Positions 20,401 to 29,341 of a DNA stretch of 64,000 nt are shown piece after piece. The notes under the pieces were generated by a model, which ran no database searches, had not been told where the DNA came from, and worked only from the letters and a program-made list of their open reading frames with translations. Position numbers and translations under genes: made by a program. Numbering within the stretch: position 1 is the first letter of the stretch; the number at the start of each line of letters is the position of its first letter. The stretch lies in contig NZ_CP043930.1 of assembly GCF_009720525.1 (NCBI RefSeq), positions 620,001 to 684,000 on the forward strand, written 5' to 3'. Source of the DNA: Gimesia benthica. GTDB taxonomy: Bacteria; Planctomycetota; Planctomycetia; Planctomycetales; Planctomycetaceae.

Positions 20401-21573
20401 ATCCGCGTCTATGGTGCCCGTGAGGGGAGCATCGATCCCACCAGCCCATTTTCAGCGGATGGCGCAGTGCAGGCCTATAACTACCGGTTCTGTGTGACTT
20501 CAGATCCCGCTAACCGGCTGCCGATCCCAAAACCAGCGAGTTATGATCGTGCAGACTACCTGGACTTTCACCGTCGGTACATCCCGGCGAGCCAGGGGTC
20601 AAACCACAAATCACACGTCAACAGCCCGATCATGCCTGGGCAGAACCACGCCTATCCAGAAGCCGACTGGCCGACCCGCGAGAAGATCATCCAGCAACAC
20701 CTCGACTTCGGCCTGGGACTGATGTGGTTCCTGCAGCACGATGAATCGATCCCTGCCGCCAAACGACAGGAGTACCTCAAATGGGGGCTGCCGAAAGACG
20801 AATACGCCGACTATGATCACGTTCCTTACGAAATGTACGTCCGCGAAGCACGGCGGATCGTGGGCCGGCACGTCTTCAACGAAAATGACGGGATGCTGGC
20901 GGATGGCTACCATCGCACACCGATCCACCAGGACAGTATCGCGGTGACCGACTGGTACATGGACTCGCACTCCTGCACGACAGATAGCCGCCCCGGCTTC
21001 AAATATGACGGCAAACTGATACTGACCGAAGAGTCCCGCCCATCTCAAATTCCGTATCGCGCACTGCTGCCGCAGGGGGTCGACAATCTGCTGGTGCCGG
21101 TCTGCCTCTCCGCGACCCACATCGCCTGGGGCGCCATCCGCCTGGAACCGGTCTTTCTCTCCACAGGCGAAGCCGCTGGTTACGCCGCCGCCCTGGCAAA
21201 GCAGCAGGGAACCACGCCAGCGGATCTCAATCCCGACCTGCTACTGAAAACGCTGGTCCGCCGCCGGCAGCTGGTCAGTTTCTTCAACGACCTGAAAGTG
21301 AACGACTCAGATCCCGCGATCCCCGCCGCCCAGTATTTCGCCACGAAAGGCTTCTTCAACGACTTTAACGCCCGTCTGAACGAACCGCTGACCAAAGCGG
21401 TCCGCGCCGTGTGGGAACGCGGGCTGAGACAGCTGGAGCAGGGGACGCTGAATCCCCACCAACTGGCTGCAAAGGTTCAGCAGGCGGAAGAACAAAAATC
21501 GCCGACGTCAGGGGAGACGCGCGGGGCATTTTTATTAAAAGCACGGAGCAGAATTGAACCACGGTCTTCCTGA
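17452..21573 (+). CDS. Double FAD-dependent oxidoreductase with an internal golvesin-like domain
   Basis: A 1373-residue exported protein with a signal peptide (about 1-24). It contains two copies of the FAD_oxidored family: the first starts near residue 28 (VDICVYGGTSGGVVAAVKAA) and the second near 777 (YDIVVVGGTGGGVATAVRAA). Each has its own HLGGMSSGG or HIGGMMTNG loop and its own C-terminal half ending with a THIAWG/SHVAFG-type FAD segment. Between them, about residues 557-700, is a beta-rich domain (SWAESNGQPSPIGRNYSHDG) resembling the golvesin C-terminal/xanthan-lyase carbohydrate-binding module. The two halves diverge, so the duplication is old. I infer oxidation of a sugar or polysaccharide end, next to the sialidase. 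The ATG at 17452 was preferred to a TTG two codons earlier. Confidence 0.82.
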   Translation: MPRSLIPVVVLFYSLLVILSPLSAAEPDHKVDICVYGGTSGGVVAAVKAARLGKTAILIEPGQHLGGMSSGGLSFSDMGKSATVAGMAHEFYERIGKKYGKPLETRLEPHIAEAVFEEMIKEAGVKVIRGEPLQKVQKQGPRIVELTTEQGTRIAAEMFIDCTYEGDLLAAAGVSYSLTREANSQYDETLNGVQLYEIPQVHFGKYDKIGRRKDRRGLWDRAIPLDPYKIPGKPESGLLPLIEEGELGTIGEAAPGVQAYCFRLCVTDQPENRIPIASPANYDPARYEIVARYIAACEKAGDDMDLRWFTKHDALPNGKFDFNTAYFGLNYVGGNKGYSEASHAERQQIIKEHENYARGLFYFLKTDERVPQKVRDQVSRYGLCKDEFQDNGGWPHQLYIRESRRMVSDLVMTEHYCRHQVVAPKSVGLASYGIDIHEIRRIVHNGVMVREGKLLGHHSTRGPYPIGFDAIVPKVEECDNLLVTFAISASHVAFGSTRMEPVLMILSQSAATAASQAIDVGCAIQDVNYQRLRTQLLADGQLLDWPSPVQNGKSTARVIVNAETLPGIVLDNSDAKYTGSWAESNGQPSPIGRNYSHDGNKDRGQKSARFTPAIKQSGDYEVRLIYTWHPNRSSKVPVTIQSADGKKTIIINQRQPALVKQVPVSLGTFHFEAGQPASVTVSNQGADGFVVVDGLQLLLVKLAEAERAGKRKSGYPQLTMEAKPKFRQPNAAQAAQVAFSPLAEKTLPRTPGESTRHSSEPVQLARSADADEVAGKSYDIVVVGGTGGGVATAVRAAREGCSVLLVQHNGHIGGMMTNGLMQWDALYGGPRSPLFSELLENIENYYIDTFGRDSRDHQTIRYTHEKYPIGWAEPHVAEREYNRLVAQEKNITLLLHHYPTDVDRQGSLIQSVTLCRYGTPETIQVKGTTFVDATYEGDLFALADVPYRVGREARDEYDEPHAGKVFVNIDGHRPESVVKERLNIRVYGAREGSIDPTSPFSADGAVQAYNYRFCVTSDPANRLPIPKPASYDRADYLDFHRRYIPASQGSNHKSHVNSPIMPGQNHAYPEADWPTREKIIQQHLDFGLGLMWFLQHDESIPAAKRQEYLKWGLPKDEYADYDHVPYEMYVREARRIVGRHVFNENDGMLADGYHRTPIHQDSIAVTDWYMDSHSCTTDSRPGFKYDGKLILTEESRPSQIPYRALLPQGVDNLLVPVCLSATHIAWGAIRLEPVFLSTGEAAGYAAALAKQQGTTPADLNPDLLLKTLVRRRQLVSFFNDLKVNDSDPAIPAAQYFATKGFFNDFNARLNEPLTKAVRAVWERGLRQLEQGTLNPHQLAAKVQQAEEQKSPTSGETRGAFLLKARSRIEPRSS

Positions 21574-21668
21574 GAATCCGAAACCCAAGTTGACTGTTTT
21601 CGCAGTTGAAGTATGATCTGAACGTTTTGATCTTCATTCTCAGAGTGCTCATTCTTCAGGAAGCTGCC

Positions 21669-22403
21669 ATGTTCGACTTCGATACCCCCACCGTTAATGA
21701 AATTGCCGCGGATGTGTTTCGGATTGGCTGTTATGCGCCGGCCCTGGATTTGCAGTTTAATTATTTCCTGGTACAGGATGACGCGCCGCTGCTGTTTACG
21801 ACCGGGTACAAGTCCAGCTTTCCGCTGGTACAGAAAGCGGTTGCGCAGGTAATGGATCCGGCAAAACTACGGTATATCGCCTTCAGTCATTTCGAGTCGG
21901 ATGAATGCGGGGCGCTCAACCAGTGGCTGGACGTGGCGCCTGAGGCGGAGCCGGTCTGCAGTCTGGTTTCGGCAATGGTGAATATCAATGACTTCGCGAT
22001 CCGGCCGCCCAAAGGGATGGTCGACGGCGAGCAACTTAACACGGGCAAATATCAGTACCGCTTCTGCTCGACCGCACAGCTGCCGCACGGCTGGGACGCG
22101 GGTCTGCTCTATGAAGAGACGCAGGGGACGCTATTCTGTTCGGACCTGTTCCACCAGGGAGGGAATGTGGACGCGCTCACTGAAAGCGATCTATCAGAAC
22201 AGGTGCTGACGGCGATGCAGCAGATGCAGGCGGGTCCACTGGCCGACTACATCCCTTACACGAAACAGACGGACCGAATTCTCAACCGTCTGGCGGACCT
22301 GAAACCCAAAACGCTGGCAATTATGCACGGATCCAGTTTCGCCGGAGACGGTGAACAGGCCTTTCGGGATCTGTCGTCCGCGATGAAAACTGTCTTCGGT
22401 TGA
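21669..22403 (+). CDS. MBL-fold protein of the flavodiiron (ODP) type
   Basis: A 244-residue protein with the metallo-beta-lactamase fold of flavodiiron proteins but without a flavodoxin domain. The diiron ligands are all visible: HFESDE (His74, Glu76, Asp78), LPHGWD (His140), CSDLFHQGG (Asp159) and IMHGSSF (His220). Standalone proteins of this kind bind O2 or NO at a diiron site in other bacteria. The start at 21669 is set by AGGAAG six bases upstream; an upstream ATG at 21612 lacks one. Electron donor and role unknown; no rubredoxin is adjacent. Confidence 0.8.
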   Translation: MFDFDTPTVNEIAADVFRIGCYAPALDLQFNYFLVQDDAPLLFTTGYKSSFPLVQKAVAQVMDPAKLRYIAFSHFESDECGALNQWLDVAPEAEPVCSLVSAMVNINDFAIRPPKGMVDGEQLNTGKYQYRFCSTAQLPHGWDAGLLYEETQGTLFCSDLFHQGGNVDALTESDLSEQVLTAMQQMQAGPLADYIPYTKQTDRILNRLADLKPKTLAIMHGSSFAGDGEQAFRDLSSAMKTVFG

Positions 22404-22420
22404 TGACCGCGAACATTTTC

Positions 22421-22452
22421 TTCTACCACGAAAGGGATGAAAAACACGAACG
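22421..22452 (+). repeat. Short degenerate interspersed motif, copy 1
   Basis: TTCTACCACGAAAGGGATGA with a following run AAAACACGAA resembles a second non-coding copy at 24228-24251 (TTCTACCATGACAGACACAA). Both are in intergenic DNA around the 22.4-24.2 kb genes. Two degenerate copies are weak evidence for a repeat family. Confidence 0.3.
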
Positions 22453-22574
22453 TTTCTGTTGGTGAAGAGATCAGGCTGAGAGACGGCAGATTGAAAAAGT
22501 GTTTGCACCCTCGAATGAGATCAGTCAGAATGAACCGTGAGAGTCCTTTGGAATGTTTCGCGAGGTTCTACCCA

Positions 22575-23015
22575 ATGCATTCGTCCTTTAAAAAGTTACT
22601 GATCCTGTTCTGCCCGTCCGTCGTTTTTCTACTGCTGATGATAATGCTGGTCTACAACAAGCACAGTGCACAGCATGAGCCAACTCCGCTTGAGATCAAA
22701 ATGGCACAAATTCGACTGGGCACCAGTGTGGAGGACACTGATGCCATCATCGGGACGCCCCCCGACCTCACAAAAGAATCCAGGGGAGTGATTGTTAATT
22801 CCACTTTGATGCTGGATGAATCGAATCCAAAGTCAGCTGGTTATGGTCCGCCCCAGGACTATAAACTGCGAACCTGGAAGGGTGAAGAAGTCAGCGTGAC
22901 AGTCGTGTTTGACCTGGACGAAAAATCTGTCTGCCACTGGTCCTGGTGGAACAACCAGCCCCCTCAGTCTCCCTACGGCCCCTATCGGGTGTTTGAGCGC
23001 GTCGGGCTGTTTTGA
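22575..23015 (+). CDS. Membrane-anchored protein with BamE/SmpA-like motif
   Basis: A 146-residue protein. One hydrophobic helix (about residues 8-30) anchors it, and the soluble part contains IRLGTSVEDTDAIIGTPPD, which resembles the GMTxxEVxxxLGxP turn of BamE/SmpA-type domains. The C-terminal half is rich in Trp and Pro. I chose the ATG at 22575, preceded by GAGG nine bases upstream, rather than an ATG at 22437 that lies within repeat-like DNA. Otherwise unrecognised; a role as an envelope protein is a guess. Confidence 0.55.
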   Translation: MHSSFKKLLILFCPSVVFLLLMIMLVYNKHSAQHEPTPLEIKMAQIRLGTSVEDTDAIIGTPPDLTKESRGVIVNSTLMLDESNPKSAGYGPPQDYKLRTWKGEEVSVTVVFDLDEKSVCHWSWWNNQPPQSPYGPYRVFERVGLF

Positions 23016-23017
23016 GT

Positions 23018-24103
23018 TTATTTCACCTTCGCGAACTGCCTCTGAAAGAACTCCAGCATTTCGCGTTTAGGATTGCGGCCTTTGGCTTCCGGTGTGTAGA
23101 TAAAGACGTTTTCGATTTCGAGTTCGTTCATCTTTTTCACCAGATCACGCCCGAAGTTGGGATGATGGATACCCTGGCCGGGGCGAGCGTTTGCGGGCAG
23201 GGGGCCGTCTGCTTCGCTGTAGACCATGTAGAGTGGTGGATCGTCTTTCGTCAGATGCATGATCGCCGACGATTCGTCGTAGCGTTTCTGCTGTTCCGGA
23301 GTGGGATGCAGGGCCTCTTCTGCTGTGTCAACGCCATAAGCTTTGAAAATCGAAGGATGCTCCCAGGCCCGGCCACCTACCAGAGATTTGATTTTAATCG
23401 GATCGTATGTGCTCTGTCCGCCAAAGGTGCCCACCGCCTGAATGCGGGTCGATTCGCGTTCAATGGGGTCGTCGCTGTCCGGCTTGGCCAGGTCGTCGTG
23501 AAAGGCGATCCACATTGAAATCCCGGCGCCGGCGGAGCCCCCAAAGCAGGCCACCCGCTTCGGGTCAATATTCCACTCCTTGGCTTTACTACGGAGAAAC
23601 TGCACGGCCCGGGCTCCGTCGCGCTGGGGCTCTGGGAGCAGGACTTTTTTACCGTCAATAAAGCGGTAGTGAATCGCAGCGACGCTGATGCCGGCGTCCA
23701 GACACTGCTGTAGAAAGCCGGGATTCACCCGTTTACTGCCTCCCACAAATCCGCCGCCGTGAATGTAGACGACCAGGGGGGTCGGCTGATCGGATTTGGC
23801 CTGGTAGAAGTCGAGTACGTTCCGTGCATGGACACCGTATTTCACATCGGCGTGGGTCGGTTTAACAGAATTGACTGGTCTCCCCTGACGTTTCTGCATT
23901 TGCTGGCGGTAAGCCCGCGCTTCGTCTCGGGTGAGAATACCATCTTTGTTTTTATCAGCCGCCGGAAAGCGTTTCAACAACTTCTGCAGGCGTTCGTCCG
24001 GCTGCGGTTTTTCATCGGCTGCCCAGACTGGATACGAGCTAACCCCAAAGACACAGATGGCGAGGACGCAGAGAGCGAGATTTGTGAAACGCATTTGTAG
24101 CAT
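23018..24103 (-). CDS. Secreted alpha/beta hydrolase (esterase) with an EF-hand
   Basis: A 361-residue exported esterase. A signal peptide (about 1-29) is followed by one EF-hand calcium loop, DKNKDGILTRDE (residues 50-61), and then an alpha/beta-hydrolase of the hormone-sensitive-lipase/BD-FAE type: HGGGFVGG oxyanion loop (115-122), nucleophile elbow GGSAGAG (Ser190) and a C-terminal HHPNFG supplying the His. EF-hands before a hydrolase are common in planctomycete exported enzymes. The ester substrate, perhaps acetylated or feruloylated glycan, is not determined. Convergent with the gene ending at 23015, two bases apart. Start at 24101-24103 or ATG nine bases further in. Confidence 0.82.
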   Translation of the reverse strand: MLQMRFTNLALCVLAICVFGVSSYPVWAADEKPQPDERLQKLLKRFPAADKNKDGILTRDEARAYRQQMQKRQGRPVNSVKPTHADVKYGVHARNVLDFYQAKSDQPTPLVVYIHGGGFVGGSKRVNPGFLQQCLDAGISVAAIHYRFIDGKKVLLPEPQRDGARAVQFLRSKAKEWNIDPKRVACFGGSAGAGISMWIAFHDDLAKPDSDDPIERESTRIQAVGTFGGQSTYDPIKIKSLVGGRAWEHPSIFKAYGVDTAEEALHPTPEQQKRYDESSAIMHLTKDDPPLYMVYSEADGPLPANARPGQGIHHPNFGRDLVKKMNELEIENVFIYTPEAKGRNPKREMLEFFQRQFAKVK

Positions 24104-24497
24104 TGAGTCACCCGTTTTCAATAGTTCTAAGAGAGGGAAACGATTCAAGAAAATCGATGGACATTTTAAAGTGCCGTGCTGTTACTTCTCAAGCAAATTC
24201 TTTGGCACTATGAATAACGCATACTTTTTCTACCATGACAGACACAAAAAGATTGATTTAAGCCAACCTGGACCGATTCCTTCCACGATTTTGAGCCCCG
24301 AGTGAGAGTGTCAGTATTTACTCCAGAACAGAAACAAAATCTATACTAAAGATCGAAAAACGAATCCGGTTCTACCGGGCAAGAATCACAAAACAGGTCT
24401 GACTTCGGGGTATCTGGACTGATAGAATAATATAAATCCTCTGGAATTTGCGGGCCGCAATCTGGAACAGCCCTGACAGGGCGGAAAGCGCTGGTTG
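24104..24497. other. Intergenic region upstream of the DUF1598 gene
   Basis: No gene is visible. It holds the second copy of the short motif (24228-24251) and a small 13-base hairpin (24470-24482, GCCCTG/CAGGGC) close to the start of the next gene, with GGAAAG after it as ribosome binding site. Confidence 0.35.
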
Positions 24498-25928
24498 ATG
24501 AAAGTCCTCTCTTACCTCCGAAATAAACGAAGACATATCCGGTTCGGAACCATGCTCTGTCTGATGATCAGCCTCACTTCAGTCAGTCTGGCTCAGACGA
24601 ATAACGGGGGCAACAATAACGGTAACAACACCAATAACCAGAACAACAATCAGAATGCCGGTGGGATCACCATTGATGCGAATGGTGTCATTTCTGCGCC
24701 GTTTCAGATCACGTTGAACAGCAAGCAACTAAACCAGAAACGGTTACAGGCCCTGGCGGCCCAGGCTCTGCCTGCAGACATCAATCAAAATTCGGAGTTC
24801 CGCAAGGTTTCGCTGGTGCAGTTGGAGAAAGTCTGCCAGGAATATAAAAACAAAAATGAGCCACTGGCCCCCGAGGTGCAATATCTGGCAGGGTTGTGGC
24901 GAATTGATTATCTGTTTGTCGATCGGGAGAACCATGACCTGGTGATCGCTGGCCCGGCAGAGGGCTTTGCATCGAATGCGCAGAACCGGGTGGTCTGTGT
25001 GAATTCAGGGAGGCCACCAATCCGGCTGGACGATTTGGTAGTGGCACTGCAATCGCAGGAACAAGACCTGGTGACTGGTTGTTCGTTTGATGCGAAACAG
25101 GAAAACCTGGCGAGGATGCATGAATACATTCGCAGAACAAACAATGCCTCTTCGACGGCGACCGCGGTAACCCGTTTCCGCACCATGGCTCAGATCCTGG
25201 GAATGCAGGACGTGACCGTGACAGGAGTGCCGGCGGGTTCTCATTATGCCCGGGTACTGGTTGAAGCAGACTACATGCTGAAACGAATTTCGATTGGCCT
25301 GGAGCCCTCGGGAATTCGTGAGATCAAAAGTCATCTCGCGACCCTGCGGGGTGGAGGCAACAGCACTCAGCGATGGTGGTTCACCCCCCTCTATGATGCA
25401 TTCACAACCACAGCAGACCGGGATGCATTTCAGTTCTCCGGACAGCGATTACAGATGATGTCCCAGGAGGAGTTCGTTAGCCAGGCAGGCCAGCGAACAG
25501 AAGCCTCAGAAACCCGAAATTCAACAACCCGGTATGCGCAGCAGTTTACAAAACATTTCGCAAAACTGGCAGACCTGCACCCCACATTTGCCGAACTCCA
25601 GTCAATCACTGACCTCACCGTGCTAGCGGCATTAATCCGGAAAGAACGACTCGACGACCAGGTGGGATGGAATCATCGGTTCTTTCTTGCTGAATCCGAT
25701 TATCTGGTCCCCCAGGGAAATATTCCCACACAAGTACCAACGGCGATGAATTATAAGAAGGCAGGGCGTTTGATGATTTGCCTGGTCGGAGGTGGTGTGA
25801 CGATCAATGCTCGATCGGTACTGCGTCAGACCGAGTTTGTAACGATACGGGATGATTCACTGACTGAACGAAAGCAGTCAGTCCAACGGGGGGCAGGTGA
25901 CCTGAAATCCCGCTGGTGGTGGGATTGA
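24498..25928 (+). CDS. Exported DUF1598 protein
   Basis: A 476-residue protein of the planctomycete-specific DUF1598 family. A signal peptide ends near the QTNN at residue 34 and is followed by an Asn-rich linker (about 34-56, mostly Asn, Gly and Gln). The folded domain follows, with LAGLWRIDYLFVD, DLVIAGPAEGF and the later GLEPSGIREIKSHL. No enzymatic motif is recognised and the family has no known function. ATG at 24498, with GGAAAG upstream, is preferred over the TTG one codon earlier. It is followed by a sulfatase on the same strand, 104 bases away. Confidence 0.8.
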   Translation: MKVLSYLRNKRRHIRFGTMLCLMISLTSVSLAQTNNGGNNNGNNTNNQNNNQNAGGITIDANGVISAPFQITLNSKQLNQKRLQALAAQALPADINQNSEFRKVSLVQLEKVCQEYKNKNEPLAPEVQYLAGLWRIDYLFVDRENHDLVIAGPAEGFASNAQNRVVCVNSGRPPIRLDDLVVALQSQEQDLVTGCSFDAKQENLARMHEYIRRTNNASSTATAVTRFRTMAQILGMQDVTVTGVPAGSHYARVLVEADYMLKRISIGLEPSGIREIKSHLATLRGGGNSTQRWWFTPLYDAFTTTADRDAFQFSGQRLQMMSQEEFVSQAGQRTEASETRNSTTRYAQQFTKHFAKLADLHPTFAELQSITDLTVLAALIRKERLDDQVGWNHRFFLAESDYLVPQGNIPTQVPTAMNYKKAGRLMICLVGGGVTINARSVLRQTEFVTIRDDSLTERKQSVQRGAGDLKSRWWWD

Positions 25929-26032
25929 CGTTCGACATGTGATACGTTTTACTGAAACTGATTCTCCTCACCCTCCAGACTCTTCTGGCCAACTGAAATC
26001 AACACGATCTATTAAAAGAAACTGAATTCATA

Positions 26033-27829
26033 ATGAGACGCGCTTACTTATTAACTCTATTCTGTTTTCTAGTCTGTTCCTTCGTTTTGTCGAACAGAAC
26101 TCTCCTCTTTGCGGCGAAACCTAATGTGCTGTTGATTATGACTGATGACCAGGGATGGGGGGACGTCCAGCTGCATGATAATCCGTTGATTGAGACGCCA
26201 AACCAGGATCTACTGGCGCAACAGGGAGCCCAATTTGAGCGGTTCTTTGTTTCGCCCGTCTGTGCCCCGACTCGAGCCGCCCTCTTGACTGGACGCTATA
26301 GTCTGCGGACGGGCGTGCACGGTGTGACCCGCGGTTTCGAGAACATGCGCGGGGAAGAGGTCACGATTGCTGAGATTCTGAAATCAGACGGATATGCAAC
26401 CGGTGCCTTTGGGAAATGGCATAACGGGCGACATTATCCGATGCATCCCAATGGCCAGGGATTTGACGAGTTCTTCGGTTTCTGTGGAGGTCACTGGAAC
26501 AGTTATTTCGACACGAACCTGGAACATAATCGACAGCCGGTTAAAACACAGGGCTACATCACAGATGTGCTGACTGACAAGGCGATCGATTTCATCAAAC
26601 AAAACCAGGAACAGCCGTTCTTCTGTTACGTCCCCTATAACGCACCGCATTCGCCCTGGATCGTTCCAGAGAAATACTGGAACAAGTATGCCGACAAAGG
26701 TCTGGATGACAAAGCACGTTGTGCCTACGCAATGGTAGATTGTGTGGATGAGAATCTGGGCCGATTACTCAAAATCCTGGATGAGTTGAAGCTGGCTGAC
26801 AACACCATTGTGCTGTTTCTGACAGACAACGGTCCGAACAGCAATCGGTACAATGGTGATATGCGCGGTCGCAAGGGCTCGATCCACGAGGGAGGTATTC
26901 GCGTACCGCTGTTCGTACGGTACCCGGGAAAAATCGAGCCTGGGACAGTCGTCAAGCCGATCGCCGCGCACATTGACATTCTGCCAACGCTGCTGGAATT
27001 CTGTGACGTGGAGTCAACATCTGGAGTTCCCGTGGATGGCAAAAGCCTTGTGCCGCTGTTGACCAAGTCTGCTGAAGCGAAGTGGCCAGACAGAATGCTG
27101 TTTGTCGATCGTCTATTCCGCAACTCGATTCCGGGAACGGAGCTTCCCGTCGGGTCAGTGCGTACCGACCGCTGGCGAGCCGCATATGAGCGAAACAAGT
27201 GGAGCCTGTACGACATGCAAGCTGACCCAGGGGAGAAAATCGACGTCTCTAAAGAGAACCCGAAGGCTCTGGATCGTCTTAAGACAGCTTACAGTAAGTG
27301 GTTTCAGGATGTATCAGAACTCGGCTTTGAGCCGATACCTATTCCTGTAGGACATCCAAAAACATCGACAACATCTCTGCCAGCAAATGAATCATTTCTG
27401 AAGCCGGAAGCCGGGCAGGGAATTAACTACAGTGGCAAAGGACACAATGGTTACGCTAACAGCTGGATCGAAGACTGGACCGACACTGGAGCAAATGCGG
27501 TCTGGCACCTGGAAGTAATAACGCCAGGAACTTATACAGCAACTCTGAAATACACCTGTGCCAAAACTGATGTGGGTTGCCAGATTGCCGTGGAAACCGG
27601 TGATCAGAGTCTGAGTGCGACAATTTCCAAGCCTCACGACCCGCCCAAGGTTGGAAACCAGGATCGGGTTGAGCAGTCAGATAACTATCAGCGAAAAGAC
27701 TGGGCGGAGCTCAAGCTAGGCACATTGGAACTGAAAAAAGGCACCTGCGATCTCAAGCTCACAGGCATCAAAAAGCCAGGCAATGAATTGATCGACGTTA
27801 AGGGGCTTGAGCTGATGCGTCTGCAGTGA
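26033..27829 (+). CDS. Secreted sulfatase with extra C-terminal beta domain
   Basis: A 598-residue type I sulfatase. A signal peptide (1-28) precedes KPNVLLIMTDDQGWGD with the metal-binding Asp residues, and the formylglycine motif is CAPTRAALLTGR (Cys77-Ala-Pro-Thr-Arg81). Residues about 445-598 form an added beta-rich domain of carbohydrate-binding or galactose-binding-like type. Family relatives desulfate algal or host glycans outside the cell. It overlaps the convergent hemG by 32 bases at the 3-prime ends. The glycan substrate is unknown. Confidence 0.9.
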   Translation: MRRAYLLTLFCFLVCSFVLSNRTLLFAAKPNVLLIMTDDQGWGDVQLHDNPLIETPNQDLLAQQGAQFERFFVSPVCAPTRAALLTGRYSLRTGVHGVTRGFENMRGEEVTIAEILKSDGYATGAFGKWHNGRHYPMHPNGQGFDEFFGFCGGHWNSYFDTNLEHNRQPVKTQGYITDVLTDKAIDFIKQNQEQPFFCYVPYNAPHSPWIVPEKYWNKYADKGLDDKARCAYAMVDCVDENLGRLLKILDELKLADNTIVLFLTDNGPNSNRYNGDMRGRKGSIHEGGIRVPLFVRYPGKIEPGTVVKPIAAHIDILPTLLEFCDVESTSGVPVDGKSLVPLLTKSAEAKWPDRMLFVDRLFRNSIPGTELPVGSVRTDRWRAAYERNKWSLYDMQADPGEKIDVSKENPKALDRLKTAYSKWFQDVSELGFEPIPIPVGHPKTSTTSLPANESFLKPEAGQGINYSGKGHNGYANSWIEDWTDTGANAVWHLEVITPGTYTATLKYTCAKTDVGCQIAVETGDQSLSATISKPHDPPKVGNQDRVEQSDNYQRKDWAELKLGTLELKKGTCDLKLTGIKKPGNELIDVKGLELMRLQ

Positions 27830-29287
27830 GAGTAAGCATGAGCCGCTCTGCGGCGTCCTCTGCACTCTGAATCGAATCAGGAATGCCAACACCACGGTAG
27901 GCGTTACCGGCCAGTTCCAGCCCAGGATAGCGTGAGGCCTGTTGTTCGATCTGCTCGACCAGTTCCAGATGCCCAAGATGATACTGGGGCATGGATTGAT
28001 TGTGCCTGAGCAACTTAGAGAACAGAGGCTTGCCCTGCAGTCCCAGGATATCGTCGAGTTCGCTGCGCACAATTTCCTGCAGTTCCTCGTCGGTGTGTTC
28101 CAGCATTTCTGACTGCATGGCACCGCCGATAAAAGTACGCAGCTGAATACAATCTTCCGGCGCCCGACCAAGAAACTTACGACTGGCGAATGCCACTGCG
28201 AATATTTTGCGTTTCTCTGCAGCAGGAATCACCAGACCAAAAGCGCGGAGCGGATGTTTGATATCCGAGAGCTTATAAATATTAACGAGGATTGCAGTAG
28301 ACGCATATTCAATCTGCGCAAGCAGGCTGGAAAGTTCGGGAGCGAAACCGGTGATCATGCTCGCCGCCTGATGCGTGGGCGCTGCGATTAAAACGGCGTC
28401 GAAATGCTGCGTTTGAGCAGTCCCCTTTGAGGCCATGGTCACCTCATATCCCCCCCCGCCGAAGGCACAACATGGGTAACACAATGTTCATAGAGGATTG
28501 TTCCCCGCTCGGAGACACGCTCTGCCAGAGTGCGTGTCAGCGTTTGCATACCTCCTTTGAACGCAGCAAACAGACCATAACGGGCACCTGTGGCATCGGA
28601 CTGGGAGCGGGCTGCTTTCTTCTGATGCCGGGCGGCTTTGATCAGGCTGCGATGATCCCGTTCCATGTCCAGGAAGCGTGGGAGTGTCGCCCGCAAGCTT
28701 AGCTTCTCCGGATCGGAGGTATAAATACCGGCCACCAGCGGCTGCACGAGACGTGTCAGAGCTTCTTTACCAAAACGGCGGGTTACGAAATGGGCAAGAC
28801 TTTCATCGTCCTGGTCGAGACCGTTTGAGCTGTGTCGACGAGGCAGAAAGTATTCCAGCCCCATGCGAATTTTCCCCCACAAGCTCAGCAACGGAGTACG
28901 CAGCATAGGGAGCATGCGCGAGGGGGTCATCAGTTCGAACCCGAGTGGGACAGGCACTGTTAACCCTCGACTCAATACGAGTGCTCCACGGTAACGGGTA
29001 TCAGTGGAAATCAGCTGATCTACCAATCCCAGACGCTTACAGAGATTGATGCCTGCCGGTTTGTTGGTAATAAACATGTCGGCACCGGTATCGATCAGGT
29101 AATCCCCCTGATCGATAGTCCCGATCCACCCACCAGATTCTGGTTGCGATTCGAAAAGGGTCACTTCCACAGGCTGCTGCTGCTCATCAGACAGTTCCAG
29201 AATATGATGTGCAGCAGATAGACCGGACACTCCACCACCAATCACGGCGATGCGTTTTACTGCTGTTGAAGGATTGGAGTCAGTCAT
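27798..29287 (-). pseudogene. hemG: Protoporphyrinogen/coproporphyrinogen oxidase, split by a one-base frameshift
   Basis: Two reading frames together encode a complete HemY/HemG-type FAD oxidase. The first runs from the ATG at 29287 down to a stop near 28439 and holds AVIGGGVSGLSAAHHI and GGWIGT. The second continues from about 28450 to 27798 and holds FDAVLIAAPTH, YKLSD and the C-terminal GLELAGNAYRGVGIPD. They meet at a run of eight G (28450-28457 on the plus strand as C). One more G would give an unbroken 496-residue protein, a usual family length. The enzyme oxidises protoporphyrinogen IX (or coproporphyrinogen) at the end of haem synthesis and follows hemD and hemE here, so loss would be surprising; a sequencing error or a slippery tract is more likely. 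hemY and cgoX are alternative names. Confidence 0.85.
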
Positions 29288-29341
29288 GAGGTCGTTCAAT
29301 ATCAACAGGACAACAAAAAGAACTTATTTCAGGCCAAACAG

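Noticed and set aside
17446-21573. The FAD double oxidoreductase as two genes fused by a sequencing error
   Set aside because: The reading frame is open throughout, and the middle has a plausible folded domain and no stop or start signals.
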